NCBI GenBank assembly: GCA_008828725.1
Contig: MEHQ01003010.1
Location: forward strand, 1-64,000
DNA length: 64,000 nucleotides
Direction of reading: 5' to 3'
Source: Saccharina japonica
Taxonomy: Eukaryota; Sar; Phaeophyceae; Laminariales; Laminariaceae
Part shown: one piece after another, positions 34,123-46,200 of the stretch
How positions within the stretch are numbered: position 1 is the stretch's first letter
Layout: each line of letters starts with the position of its first letter
Notes under the pieces: model-generated
Databases searched by the model: none
What the model was told of the DNA's origin: nothing
What the model saw: the letters and a program-made list of their open reading frames with translations, nothing else
Program-made: the position numbers and the translations under genes

Positions 34123-35135
34123 TTATGGAATTCCAGTGCATTCCGGCATCGGTACGATTTGATACTGCATAAAAGACTGGGCACGCGGTAAAGGCGGCAA
34201 TACACGCCATAAATAGCTCATCATCCGCCGGGATGAGCTGCCTATGGACTCGCTACAGGTGTGCTCGGTGGCAGGTTGCCGCAGGCGGGACACAAAATCG
34301 GCGTTACCGTTTGCACCGCCCTTGCGAAATTCGAGTGTGTAGTCGAGCGCGGTGAGAAACTCGAGAGCCATCGTTGGACATGAGCTTTGTAATCGCAAAC
34401 GTTTCCAAGTTTTCGAGTGCCTTGCCACCCGAAAAACTGTGGATTTGGCGTAGTCCAAAAATAACCCCAAACACGCTCAATAGACCAGACTCCTCTGCCT
34501 GGTTCCAAGTCGTCGAGGGGAACTCAGAGTCTCTCCTAATCGAGAGTGACGCGGCTGACTCACACAATGGGTTGAACAGAACCATCGGGACTGTCCTGTT
34601 CAAGATAACAAGCGCCACAATCTATCGACGCTAGCGTAGTAGTACACCCTAAAAGGACAACATGAGCCCGCGACAGCGTCTCAACTGGTGAAAAGACCAA
34701 GACGGACAAAGCCAAGAGCTCGGTGGGTATTAGGCGACCGAAGTTTCTATCGAAGTTGTAAGCACATTTTCCACACTCTTTTTGAGGAATTATCCGCCAG
34801 ACGCTTGCAAAAATTCGAGCAGCCATATAAAACGAGGGCTAAGCTGTTCCAGGCCCCGAGGTGTAGACATGTTGGTCAAGGCCGAGACCTTTTCTTCAGT
34901 GTTCCGGTGCACACCCGCTGGCGAACTACTACAGTAGTACTGTAGTTAGACGTGAACAATTTACGTCTGTAGGCGCCCAACCGACATGTTTGAGGGTGAT
35001 CGCTTTAAAAAATGCTTGCGCAGGCACTCGAAAAAAGAGGAACCCATCATTTTGACGTGAGTGAGTCGATTGGCCGTAATCGAAGATGATTGTGTCGTCA
35101 AGGTAGGCGGCAACCAACGGTCTCGAGGTAGGCAT
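34123..35135 (-). pseudogene. Ty3/gypsy reverse transcriptase/RNase H remnant
   Basis: On the - strand, YLDDTIIF (about 35105) is the RT catalytic motif, followed in a shifted frame by the HV-MGSSFFECLRKHFLKRSPS connection. Farther on come the RNase H segments VLLGCTTTLASIDCGACYLEQ and, at about 34400-34250, ALEFLTALDYTLEFRKGGAN with NADFVSRL, the usual end of the RNase H domain. Several frameshifts separate the pieces. The RT side ends exactly at the boundary of the perfect inverted repeat that begins at 35136, so a rearrangement may have cut it. Confidence 0.75.
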
Positions 35136-35858
35136 AGTGTAGGGATGCTAGGTTCAAGAGGACAGGGTATCCCTAGCCAGGTCAGCCTATGGAACGGGTA
35201 CTCGTTGGTACTCACGTGTGCTGTTTGCGTAGAGATAGAAGAAGAGCAGGTTTATTCCGTTTTCGCGTGATGAACGACTGAGAAGACGAGATGGCACAAA
35301 GCCATCGGGAACCATCCCTGGTTCCCACCTAAGATACCGCCTTCCAAGTACTACCAATACGATTCTTATACCTGATACCAGGTATTTACCAAACGTTTCC
35401 ACATCATGTCAGCAGTACCGTAACACTAGCCCACCCTGATGAGCCGTATATGCAGAAATATGATAAATTCGTGGAAACCCCGATTCCACGAACTAAAACA
35501 TGAGTCGAAGATGCGGCTCCTCAAAACCCACTCCCACACCTCTGAACGGCAAGGCTACGAAGCCGAAGTGTTACGGTACTGCTGACATGATGTGGAAACG
35601 TTTGGTAAATACCTGGTATCAGGTATAAGAATCGTATTGGTAGTACTTGGAAGGCGGTATCTTAGGTGGGAACCAGGGATGGTTCCCGATGGCTTTGTGC
35701 CATCTCGTCTTCTCAGTCGTTCATCACGCGAAAACGGAATAAACCTGCTCTTCTTCTATCTCTACGCAAACAGCACACGTGAGTACCAACGAGTACCCGT
35801 TCCATAGGCTGACCTGGCTAGGGATACCCTGTCCTCTTGAACCTAGCATCCCTACACT
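35136..35858. repeat. Perfect 292-bp inverted repeat with 139-bp spacer
   Basis: 35136-35427 and 35567-35858 are reverse complements with no difference that I can find. Both encode the same 71-codon frame in opposite directions (METFGKYLVSGIR...). The spacer is 35428-35566. No target duplication flanks it, and its left edge meets a gypsy RT remnant. It may be a recent palindromic duplication or a foldback element. An assembly inversion artifact is also possible. Confidence 0.85.
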
Positions 35859-36894
35859 TGGCGTTGCATATCGGCAGGACTAGTCTAAAACGGAGAAAGT
35901 TTTTTTACTCGCATAGGCAGCAGCCTGCCTGACAACTCTGGTAAACCACGTTGAATTATCTTGTGAACCCACCGGGTTATGCACTGCTGCCGTGCGGCAT
36001 GACCCGCCATCCCGTTGGAGGAGTGCAGAACACCGCGAGGGGAACCGTGTATTTGTGCGCGTGATCTGATGGAACGAAGACACCATGTCGAAGAGGGAGA
36101 ACGCTCGCGTCTAACCCAAAATGTAAAAAAAAAAAACTCATCCACGCGAGGAATGGTACTCGTAACTGACTCAGGATGTATCATACTGATTGCATTTAGA
36201 ATATCGTTATTATTATCGCCGATCCTGGTGCACCCAGTTTTATTATTATGGGTAGCCATAAACGGGCTCGAAAGCCGGAAAGTCGAGTGCTGGACAAAAC
36301 CGACCCAAGATCGAGTCGACAACTATAAGAAATCTCACGCGGGAGCAAAGCATAATGATCGAGGTCCGTCCTGCACTCACACGTAAATGAAACTATCTGA
36401 AGAATCGTGGAGAACGTCGCCAAACTATTCAATGGCCACCTCCGGTGTCCAACCTGGATCATGAAAATCGAGTTCGGAGTCCCGAAAGGGCGAAGAGGGT
36501 GGGTGATCCCAAACGTGCGGGAACGATGCTCGCCGGTCTTTGAGGAAAACGCCCAAATAAAGCAGGCGAAGGCGAAGCCGGAGATGTTGCACGTGCAAGA
36601 TGCGAGCCTACAAGCTGCGATACACATCTCGACTGGAGGTATTTACTGAAACGTTGGAATATGCATTTTCGATGCTCCCAAGAGTAGCTTATTTAGGCAC
36701 TCTGGTTGGCTACGTGAGGGTATATTATACGCAGCTCAATCAACTTGGAGTCTTTCCCAGCCACAGCATCCCGAGTCAACTTACGAGTACTACTGCTGTA
36801 GAGTCTTTCCAAGCACAGCATCCAAGCCGGTCGAGTCGACCTACTGTAGAGTCTTACCAATCACAGCAGCATCCCAGCACTAACCACTGGCACA
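35859..36894. other. No gene recognised
   Basis: Two - strand frames of about 145 codons (36322-35885 and 36627-36196) overlap in different frames and contain no named motif. Given the gypsy remnant nearby they may be retroelement debris. Tandem GAGTCTTNCCANNCACAGCA variants occur at about 36750-36870. Confidence 0.35.
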
Positions 36895-37005
36895 GGGTTC
36901 GGGTTCGGGTTAGGGTTAGGGTCGGAGGGTCTCGGCTAGTCTCGGAAAGCACAAAACCTCCGTAAAGATTCACTACGTACGAGTATCAAAGTGGGTCCAA
37001 CCCTC
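36895..37005 (+). repeat. Dispersed repeat starting with telomere-like TTAGGG motifs, copy 1
   Basis: Begins GGGTTCGGGTTCGGGTTAGG and TTAGGGTCGGAGGG, then AAACCTCCGTAAA and TATCAAAGTG blocks. The same order occurs at 54003-54100. TTAGGG is the telomere unit reported for brown algae. Only a few units are present. Confidence 0.7.
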
Positions 37006-37213
37006 TTTGATTGGTCAACAGTCAACGCTTCTCTCACCCCTCAGCCCGCAGAGACAAGCCTTACCTCTCGATCGAAACCCTTTGCTACTACAAAGACTAC
37101 AAGTTGTTCAAAATTCAAACCACACCAGCCGGCTAAAAAAGGTTCACATTAGGCCACGAGTACTCGTACAGGCCGTACATAGCGCTCAGCAACAGAGACC
37201 CAGCACGCTTGCG

Positions 37214-40200
37214 ATGGCTGCAAGCGGCGGTAGTATCGGAGCAAGCATCGATGTGGACGGTGATAGAGGAAGAGTTGACGTCGAAGATGTGCACGTGACC
37301 GACAATGATGGCATAGTAAATGAGGATGAAGTGGACGACGACGACTCGATCATGGTAGATGTTGGGGAGACGAGCCACGACGAAGCTACCGCGAGGGCAG
37401 CAGCAACGGCAGCAGCAGCAGCGGCGGCGGCAACAGCAGCGGTAGAAGCAGCGGTAGCAGCAGTAACGGCGGCGCCCCCAGAGAGGGTAAGTCACCCGCA
37501 ACAGGAGATGGGTCTCATAAGAAATTCAAGGGCCCCAAGTGCAAATTCCGCAGAGTGTGGGTGAGGAGTGAGTGTATCGCTGTTGAAAACTTCAGCAGTC
37601 CGAAGTGCCCACAGGTACGAGGTCGTACGAGTAGGTATGTTTAGCACACTACGAGTAGCACACTACCCCAGGTACTACGAGTACAGCAGCAGTAGTACCG
37701 CTTCCACCCTCTCCTTTGTTGTGATTTGGCCTCACTGCTACGTATGCCGTGCCTGTGAGCGTCAAGCGCGCACGCTGACAAAGAGAGTGTGACCTTTTGT
37801 TTCCGCAATGTGAGAGCGAATAGATAGGCCGTCAGCTGGAGTGGCGAGAAGGCGGGCGAAGGCGGCGGTGGTTTACGTAGGCGTATGATACCAGTGTACC
37901 GGTAGTCTTCGTACACGGACAGACGTCTCTACAGACGCATGCTGCAGATAATGAAACAGTCAACAGAATACAAAACAGGTAACAGGGGACCAGGGAGGGG
38001 ATGGAATTATTTTCAAGGCTTATCACGGTATTTTGGCGGGACGGTAACGACGGTAACGGCGGGACGGGACGGTTAAACCGTCGTTAAACTGTTCCCGTCG
38101 TCCCGTCAAATCCCGTCCCGTCCCGTCCCGCCAACAAATCTCCAACCGTTGAAATTTACCGTCCCGTCCCGTCATCGAAATCTGCCCCGTTGAACTTTAC
38201 CGTCCCGTCCCGTCAAGAACATCGCTCCCGTTGAAAATTACCGTCCCGTCCCGTCGAGATAATGTAATTTACCGTCCCGTCCCGTCATGCGCCGTTGTCT
38301 TTACCGTCCCGTCCCGCCGACAAAACTTGTCTCTCCCGCCAAGATTCACACCTGCCCGTTGTCTCTTCCCGTCATTCCCACCAAGAATCTACGAATTTAC
38401 AAAATTTGTTTTTTCACACTGGTAATACATTAAAATTAAATTTAAGTGATACGAATTTACGAATTTACGGAATTACGAAATACGAAAATTCCGAAATATG
38501 AAACATCAAAATATCAAAATATGAAATAATGAAATAACAAAAATTTGAATTTACCAATTTACGATGGATGTACATACAGTAGTAGACGCCAAGACGGGGG
38601 GGGTGGTAGTGTCGGCTCGCTGGCCACATGTCGGACTGTTGGCTCGACTGTACCTGGGGATCGACACCACCAGTTGTCAAGCAGAAAGGAACAACTTATC
38701 TGCTCTTTCGGCAGTCGTTAGCCAACTGCGCACCTCCCTTGGGACTGACAAAATCGAAACGATGATGCTGCTCAAGCTCAACTCGCACTTGATCCCCGGG
38801 CTAGCGAAAGTTCTCCAGGATGTAGCGGCGTTAAAGGCTAACTGCGACGTGGAGGCTGCCGCATCAGTCACTGTTCAAAACGCTGCGGCTGGCAAGGTTA
38901 TTTCTGTGGACGAAGCATGATGAGGATTGCTCTGTACTATTATGTAAATATATACGAGTTCGTAGCGTAATTTGTAAATTGCAAGGTAATTCGGTGTGAT
39001 TTCGCCGTGCCGGTATATAATTTATTATGGGAATACGCATTTCAAGATGGCTTTCTGTTTACGTACGATTCGTACGAGTGTTTCTTTTCTTTTGTTCCTC
39101 TGGAGCAACAACAACTGTTCTGATCCAATGATCCCGTGCCGTCTCTTCCCGCCGTCAAGAAAAATATTTACCGTCCCGTCCCGTCGTGAAAAATTATTTT
39201 TACCGTCCCGTCCCGTCGTGAAAAATTATATTTACCGTCCCGTCCCGTCGTGGAAAAACAATCCGTTGAATTTTACCGTCCCGTCCCGTCGTGAAAATCT
39301 ACCCCGTTGAAATTACCGTCCCGTCCCGTTGAGAAATTGTACACCAACCGTCCCGTCTCAAAAACCTGCTTGGTCGTCATTTTACCGTCCCGTCCCGTCC
39401 CGTCTTCATTTTTTTTCCCGCCAAACAAGTAAAAACAGTACCGTCCCGTCCCGTCTCGATTATCGAGTACCGTGATAAGCCTTGATTATTTTCCCCCGGG
39501 TTTGCAATTTTGCAACCCTGCGTTCTTCTGTTCTAAACAGGTTGGAGTAAAGAGAGAGTGTTTGCGTTTTTTTTTCTTACTTTTTTACTTCTCTAAAAAA
39601 TCTCTCGAAGGAAGGATTTGCGGTAAATTTTTGAAAAAACGGCAAAAAATACTGTGGAGAAGTACGTTTTTGATCAAAATTGATCAAAAGTTACAGTAAC
39701 TTTTGGCTCTCAGTTTCATTGGCCTACACACACCGAGCATTCTACCGACGCAGAACGCCACAACACAACGCAACAACCGATGGGAGCACAGAGGCTTGAG
39801 AGATGTAGCTAGAGTATGACACGGACGAGCGGTGTTGGATTTTGCTAGCGGGGCGCCGGCGGACTGCCGGCGGCCCGCTACGGTACGCTCTCGCCGGCTT
39901 GGTGTCGCGGAGGATGCGTCGTTCACAAATAACTACTCGTACGAGTACGAGTTTGTACGAGTAGTACTCGTATGTACACGTACTCGTACCGCCTTGCTTG
40001 TAGAGCGCCACAGGATGACAGATCGTCGTGTATCATTTCAATTCCACCACACTGCGGTAGCAGCAGTAGCAGCAGTAGCAGCAGCGGCGGCGCGCCGCCA
40101 CGGTCTGCATATGTCGGGCGCCGGGTGGGCTTGGAGCGGAGCGTGCCGGCGCGGTGTCGCGCGTTGGTCGAGGGCAGCAGCAGGAGCAGCACACGACGAG

Positions 40201-40258
40201 AAGAATAGTCGGTCGCAAAATCTAAAAAAGCAAAAACCGAAGCTGTTGCTTCTGCTGC

Positions 40259-40290
<32 letters not shown>

Positions 40291-43200
40291 GGCTGCCGAT
40301 GCTGTTTGTTTATGTTGCTGGAGCAGACGCTGCCGTTAGCTGCCGCCACGTAGCTGCAGCCAACTGTGCTGCTGCTTGAGGTCGTGGCAGCGGCGGCACT
40401 GCGGTTATCCCTGCCGCCCCCACCGTTGCTGGGCTGCCGTTCCTCTCGTACGCTAGTTTTTGTTTTCGTTCTTTTTTTGGTTCACCCCTCTTCCCTTGGT
40501 TTTTTCGGAGGCGTCGCCTGCAGGATTTGGGTTTACTTCTATCGCAAACACACCGAAATCGTGAAGGGAAGGGAATTCACTTTTTTTAGCGGAAGGAAAG
40601 TATTTTTTTATTTACTTCTATCGCAAACACTCTAAGGGCCCGTATTTAACGAAAGAAAGTTGCAAATCGAATCGACTTTAAATCGATTTTTTTTTTATGA
40701 ATCGACGCGGACTTTCATCTGATTGGTCAAAGCATGAATCACCGGAAAGACATTTGTACTTTGGGGCATGAAGAAATCGATTAGATCGGATATGAAAAGG
40801 AAGTCCCAAAATACTTTATTTTTTGCAAATCGAATCGAATCGATCCGAATCGATTGGAATTATCCAACATGCATGGCATGTTCCCACTGGGCGCACGTCC
40901 CTGAGGCGATCCGTCGCTGTTTGGGTTGTTCTCGACAACCACCAACGAGGCGATAAATCGGAAAACCTCAAGGAGTGGCGACCGGAGCAAAAGCTGCGCC
41001 CACAGCTACAGACCATAGCACAACGTGGCCCGGCGGTGGCCCCTAAAAAAAATCATGGCGGTCGCAAGCCCAATTTTCCCACCAGCTCGATCGGCCAAGC
41101 CCGACGAGAACCAAGCGATCGACCCAAAACACGGAGGAAAAACTCGAGACTTCGATAGCTACATCGCTGTCGCTGTCCGGTGTGTGGCGTTTTAGGGCTT
41201 CCTTCGTCCATCCAAGCGAAGCTGAGAGTAACATCTTCCTAGGCTGGGCCTTAAAAAGAAAACAGAGGTTGTCGGCGGCGTGCACGTGACGATGCACGCC
41301 GTCGCTCTCAACTTCTCTCCTCGGTACTTGTCAGCCGGGCGTTCTGTGGGATGTCGCGTTATTCCGATCTCAATCACATTTCGAGAACATACGGAACATA
41401 CGTGATTTCACCCGATAGGACGCAAAGCCGTATTTTCCCTTCAAATCGGAAAAAAACGATTCGAGTCATAAAAAAAAACGATTTGAAATCGATTCGATTT
41501 GAAACTTGCCTTCGTTAATTCGCACTGCTACGTACTCGTAGATATGATACATATCATAGGTTAAGCCGTTTCCTATGCGGTTCGATTTTTTAGCTTCAGA
41601 TTTTCGTCCGATCAATTTTTCAGCGACCTGCGAGTACAGGTATTGCTGTAGTTCGAATATCGAAACAATCTTTAGTCTTCCTATACGCGTACGTCGTATA
41701 CAGCAGCAGTATGTGAAAACACGGATTTACTTTGCGTGCAAAGATTTGAGCAAACGACCAGACCAACTGCTGTTGTTGTGGTATGGCGCCGTGAAGAGAC
41801 GCGCCGAGTGCGCTACACTGGGCGTAGGATCCAAGCGTCCGAACCCACGCTGGCTGCCTCTGGTCTGGTGGCGAAGAGACGTGTCGAGTATCCGTCCTCC
41901 GTCCCCTCTGCGTATTAAATACCTGTTACCAGGTATGGCGCAGACGTCTGTCGAAGCAAGTTGTCGTGCGCAAAGCGTCATGCCGTTTCAGGCAGACGGC
42001 AGGGTGGTCACGGAAGTCCCTCGTTATTGCCGCGCGACAGGCGGGTCTTTGCAGGCTGGGGGGCGCGTTGAAAGACATACTGCACGGAAAACACACAAGT
42101 TTATCTGATTTACAGCGGAGGCGTATTTTGCTGCCTGTTTCTGCGACAACTGCTATGATATACCTGGTATGGGTTATAATCAATCCTGTAGTGAACGTTC
42201 GTGCCTCCTTTTTCCCACCAGTTAGGGCCATTCCTAACGAACAAAAAAAAATCACGATTCGTGACGTTTTGGCATGACAAAATATCACGATTCGTGATGT
42301 TTCTTTCCTAACGAAAATAGGTGCTTTTTCGTCACGTTTCGTGATATTTTCAAATTATAAAAAATCCGATATTTTCAAACCAACGGTATTTGAGGGTAGG
42401 GCCAACTCTCGCAGGTAGGTCACGGCCAGGCCGTGCCGGGCCGACCGCGCCCGACCCGGTCCGTGATTCAAACAATGGGCAGAGGCCCGACACGGTCTGT
42501 GATATTCAAACCTCACGCGCCGTCGGCCAGGCCAGGTCCGCGCGAGGTTCCAATCTCGCTGACATGACGTCTGCTCTGCCTGGCCCATGAGATTTTCAGA
42601 TTATTTTTGCTTTTTCTTCACGCTGTGTCTCCGCCTCCTCGAGATTTCGAGGTCACAGCAGGCTCGTTACCCCGCACCCAGCAGTGACTGTAGGCAGCCG
42701 CTCGCTGTCCACAACCAGCGTACGGAGCAGGGCCTGGCATGCCCTTATACCGGCCCTCGGATACCGTTGGTGTCGGGTGGGTTACGTAGTGCCTTGATCA
42801 GGCGTATTTAGAGCCACGACAAATGTCGTGAATCGTGATTTTGTTTTTTTTTAAGAAATTTTAAAAAAATTGGCGTCATGAATCGTGAGGTTTTTGTCGT
42901 GAATCACGACAAAAAAAATCACGATTACGACAAAAACCTCACGAATCGTGATTTTTTTCGTTCGTTAGGAATGGCCCTTATACGCATTGCGGGGGGACGA
43001 ATCGTCGCGAAAATGATTAAAAGAGAGAAGCACGAACAAAAAATCGAATGTGAACGAGTGCAGGTGCCGCCTTGGTGCTCAGAACTACGGTGTGGAGTAT
43101 GTCGTACATCGGACCCATACCCGGCAGTTGTAGACTTTTCAGCCGGAGTGTTGAACACGTGTAGGTAGACCCGGCCTTCTTCACAGGCGAGCGGAATGCA

Positions 43201-46200
43201 TGCAGCCGCAGCCTACTTTGACTGCTGCTGTGATATGCCTCTTGTTGCGCGCAGGATTGGCAGTACAACGCTGAAGCGCTCCGTGCTGCGCTTAGCACCA
43301 TTTCCACTGCCTACAAAGCGGCCGAAGTCGTGGAAAAGGCGGTGAAGGAGGTATGCGCAGAGCACGGGACGAGGCTCGCACGCTCTACGTCCAAGAAGGG
43401 GCAGAGGGGCGGCCTGACTTTGATCGCACTAAGATGTGTGCACGGTATGCGGAACCGACAGGCTGAGCGCAAGGGGAAGGGGAAGGCCCCAGGTGAGGTG
43501 TATTTAGATGAAGAGCCTACGCCGTGGATTGTCTACAGTTGGGAGGGGGGGCATTCGTGCTGCTTTGGGCGAGCGGCATGAAAATCGACGCTCCCCTGAA
43601 ATGCCGTAAACACATAAGGCCACGGAGGATCTTATCCACCCTCCATCCCCGGGTTTCTGGGGGATTCTTAATATCTACCTGGTAGTTGTTTTTTTCAGGG
43701 TGTGAACCCCGCCGCTATTTTGGCGCGCATCTTTTAGACTTTCGGCTGGTTCGTGCCTTAGTAGAAAGTGGATGTATCAGATTGGTGCCTCATCTGCAGC
43801 AGCTTGTGGTTATCTCGTGATTGAGCGTGTACGCAGGTTCTCAACGAAGATCTACACCTCGACTTTGGGGTGCTGCAGTGGTTGAAATTGGTCGATATTC
43901 GGAAGGCACAACATCAGACAAGAAAACAACTACGCCGAACTGAACGTTTGCACTGCACTTGCAGACAGCTACAGGTCACCACAAGCAACCACAGCCTGCG
44001 AAATCGAGGCGCGCTCCTGATGGGGGTGTGTGAGGGTGTGGGGTGCGCCAGACAGCAGTCATCGGCAGCCAGAAACAACTCGCGAGGTGTTTTTGTGTGC
44101 TCAAAGTTGCGAGCCAGCAGCACAAAAATGTCGAAAAATCGCCTAGTATTTAATGTCACGCGCCGCCAGCTAAATGTCGAAAAATCGCCTAGTATTTAAT
44201 GTCACGCGCCGCCAGTACCGGGCTAAACAATGGGTGAAAAATGTATTTCGCCGAACGTTGCTGGTTTCCTCGCGGGTCGTTTAAACTAACTACTAAGGGT
44301 GCACGTCAGACTTTTCTTAACAACTAGTTTGTTTTTTTTAAACCGCTTCTTTTATGGTAGAAGGACCAATGAACTGCGCCCTTGTGATGTATAAGGAACA
44401 GTTCTGCCACAAACCAAAGAAAAATCAACAGGGTCCTAGTATAGCTTCCCGATTTGAGGCACAACCAGATCTCTGCGGGTATGGCTCCATGTCAGCCCCT
44501 CAAGGGATCTACATGACCACATGACTCAGTGTGATCGTCATTGAAGGTCTCCGGCTTGTTTCTCGTCTGTGAGTAAAAAAATCGTACCTCGTTGTATTTT
44601 TGTACGATTTTAGGCTCACCGGGCCTCGTTTGGCCAGGTAGCCCACTGGGAGCCGAGGGGGATTCACTCGTTTATGTGTGCTGGTCGGCCAGTGAGCGAA
44701 CGTTGTGTAGCTTTTCCTGTAGCTGATGGGCAACAGAGCAACTTGGATTTGCGGGAGTCGCAAGAAAATTGGTGTGGGTAGAGAACTGGATGCTCAAAAG
44801 TGTGGGTCCCATTTTCCCTACTGGAAGGAGAGGCGCAATAGCAGCGGGGGGGGCGGGGAGGATAATGGTACGAGTATTCCTCCGGTCGAACGGCGTGCCC
44901 GCCACTGCTGACACTCAGGGCACACGTCGGGATGCCTGTTTCGAACAACCCCCCCCGGGATTACAGTGCTGGACATGTAGATCTGAATGAATACGCGGTG
45001 TTGCCCGACGTATGACCCGACTTGAGTTGCAAATGGTCGTGCTGGCTTGAGTTGGACTATTTTAGATGCTCCGTAACTCCGAACTGTACGCGCAGCATGA
45101 ACACGAGTGTCGCCTGAGGGATACGTAGCGATGCTTGATGTGCTTTGAGTTTTCGAAAAGGTTACCAACGGCGATGGGCTCGAAACTCCAGAAAGCAAAG
45201 CTTTCGTTACCGCGTACCTGGTAGGTGTGTTTTACGCTGGTGGTGGGTTTGTAGAGCTGTTTTGCTTGTTTTACTACTGTACACACCCGAAGATGCTGTT
45301 TTCAGCGACTATTCAACGATTTTAGGCCACTTTTTGCCGATTCACACGAATCGTAACACAGAGAGAGTAAACAAGATAACGTATTTCTGAGGGATCTACA
45401 TGCATTCTTCAGCCGACGTATCTGAAAAACCTGCGTACGGTGATTTTTTAATTCCGCAAGAGGTAGTACATTCTTGGACTAAGAAATAAGGCAAAACAGG
45501 TCTAAAAAGCCTAGATTATTGTTTATCTGGAACAATGCTTCTGACGTTTCGAGCTACGGACCTTGTGTAACAATCCCTAATGTAATTCCATGTTTGTGTA
45601 TTTTGTCGAAGCGCCTACGCGCGCCTGCTCGACAACAAATTCCTTGAGTGATCCTCTGTGGAAAAATGTATTTGAGATATGTATTTGTAGTCGACACAGT
45701 TATCTCGGCTGCATGGTTAGGGCTTGATGCCGGAGAATGAGCTCTTGTCGCCATTCTTGCCCTGCCTTGTGCTGGCATCAGGTAACACGGGACGTCGGAA
45801 GTACGTAAGCCAGAGGTCAGGCTGCGGTTTTAAGGTGGGTGGGTGAGTGGGTGGGTGAATTTTGTCACAAACGCTTGGCGATGTGTTTGATTTGTCTTCA
45901 CCGCCGACACTGTTGTATGTCGTGTGGTGTGAGTTTTCGCTGCCTCTCTGCAGATAGATGTACTCTGCCCGCGCCCTGTAGTTCATACGTACACGTACAG
46001 GGTATCACGGTTATCAAGCGGCAGGTAGTGGTCCAGTACCAAAGGTCTTTCGGGTGGTTCTCACCTTCCTCGGCGCTGGTTGAACGCTCAATAATTGAGT
46101 GCCTTGCTTGTTGGGACCTGTTCCTTCTCTAAGGGATACATTTCGGACGACAATTAGGTAGACGTGATCGTTCTGCAAACATGGTGACGTGGAAGCTTAT

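Noticed and set aside
36901-36930. Interstitial telomere marking a chromosome fusion
   Set aside because: Only two or three TTAGGG-like units, and the same stretch recurs at 54003 as part of a dispersed repeat.
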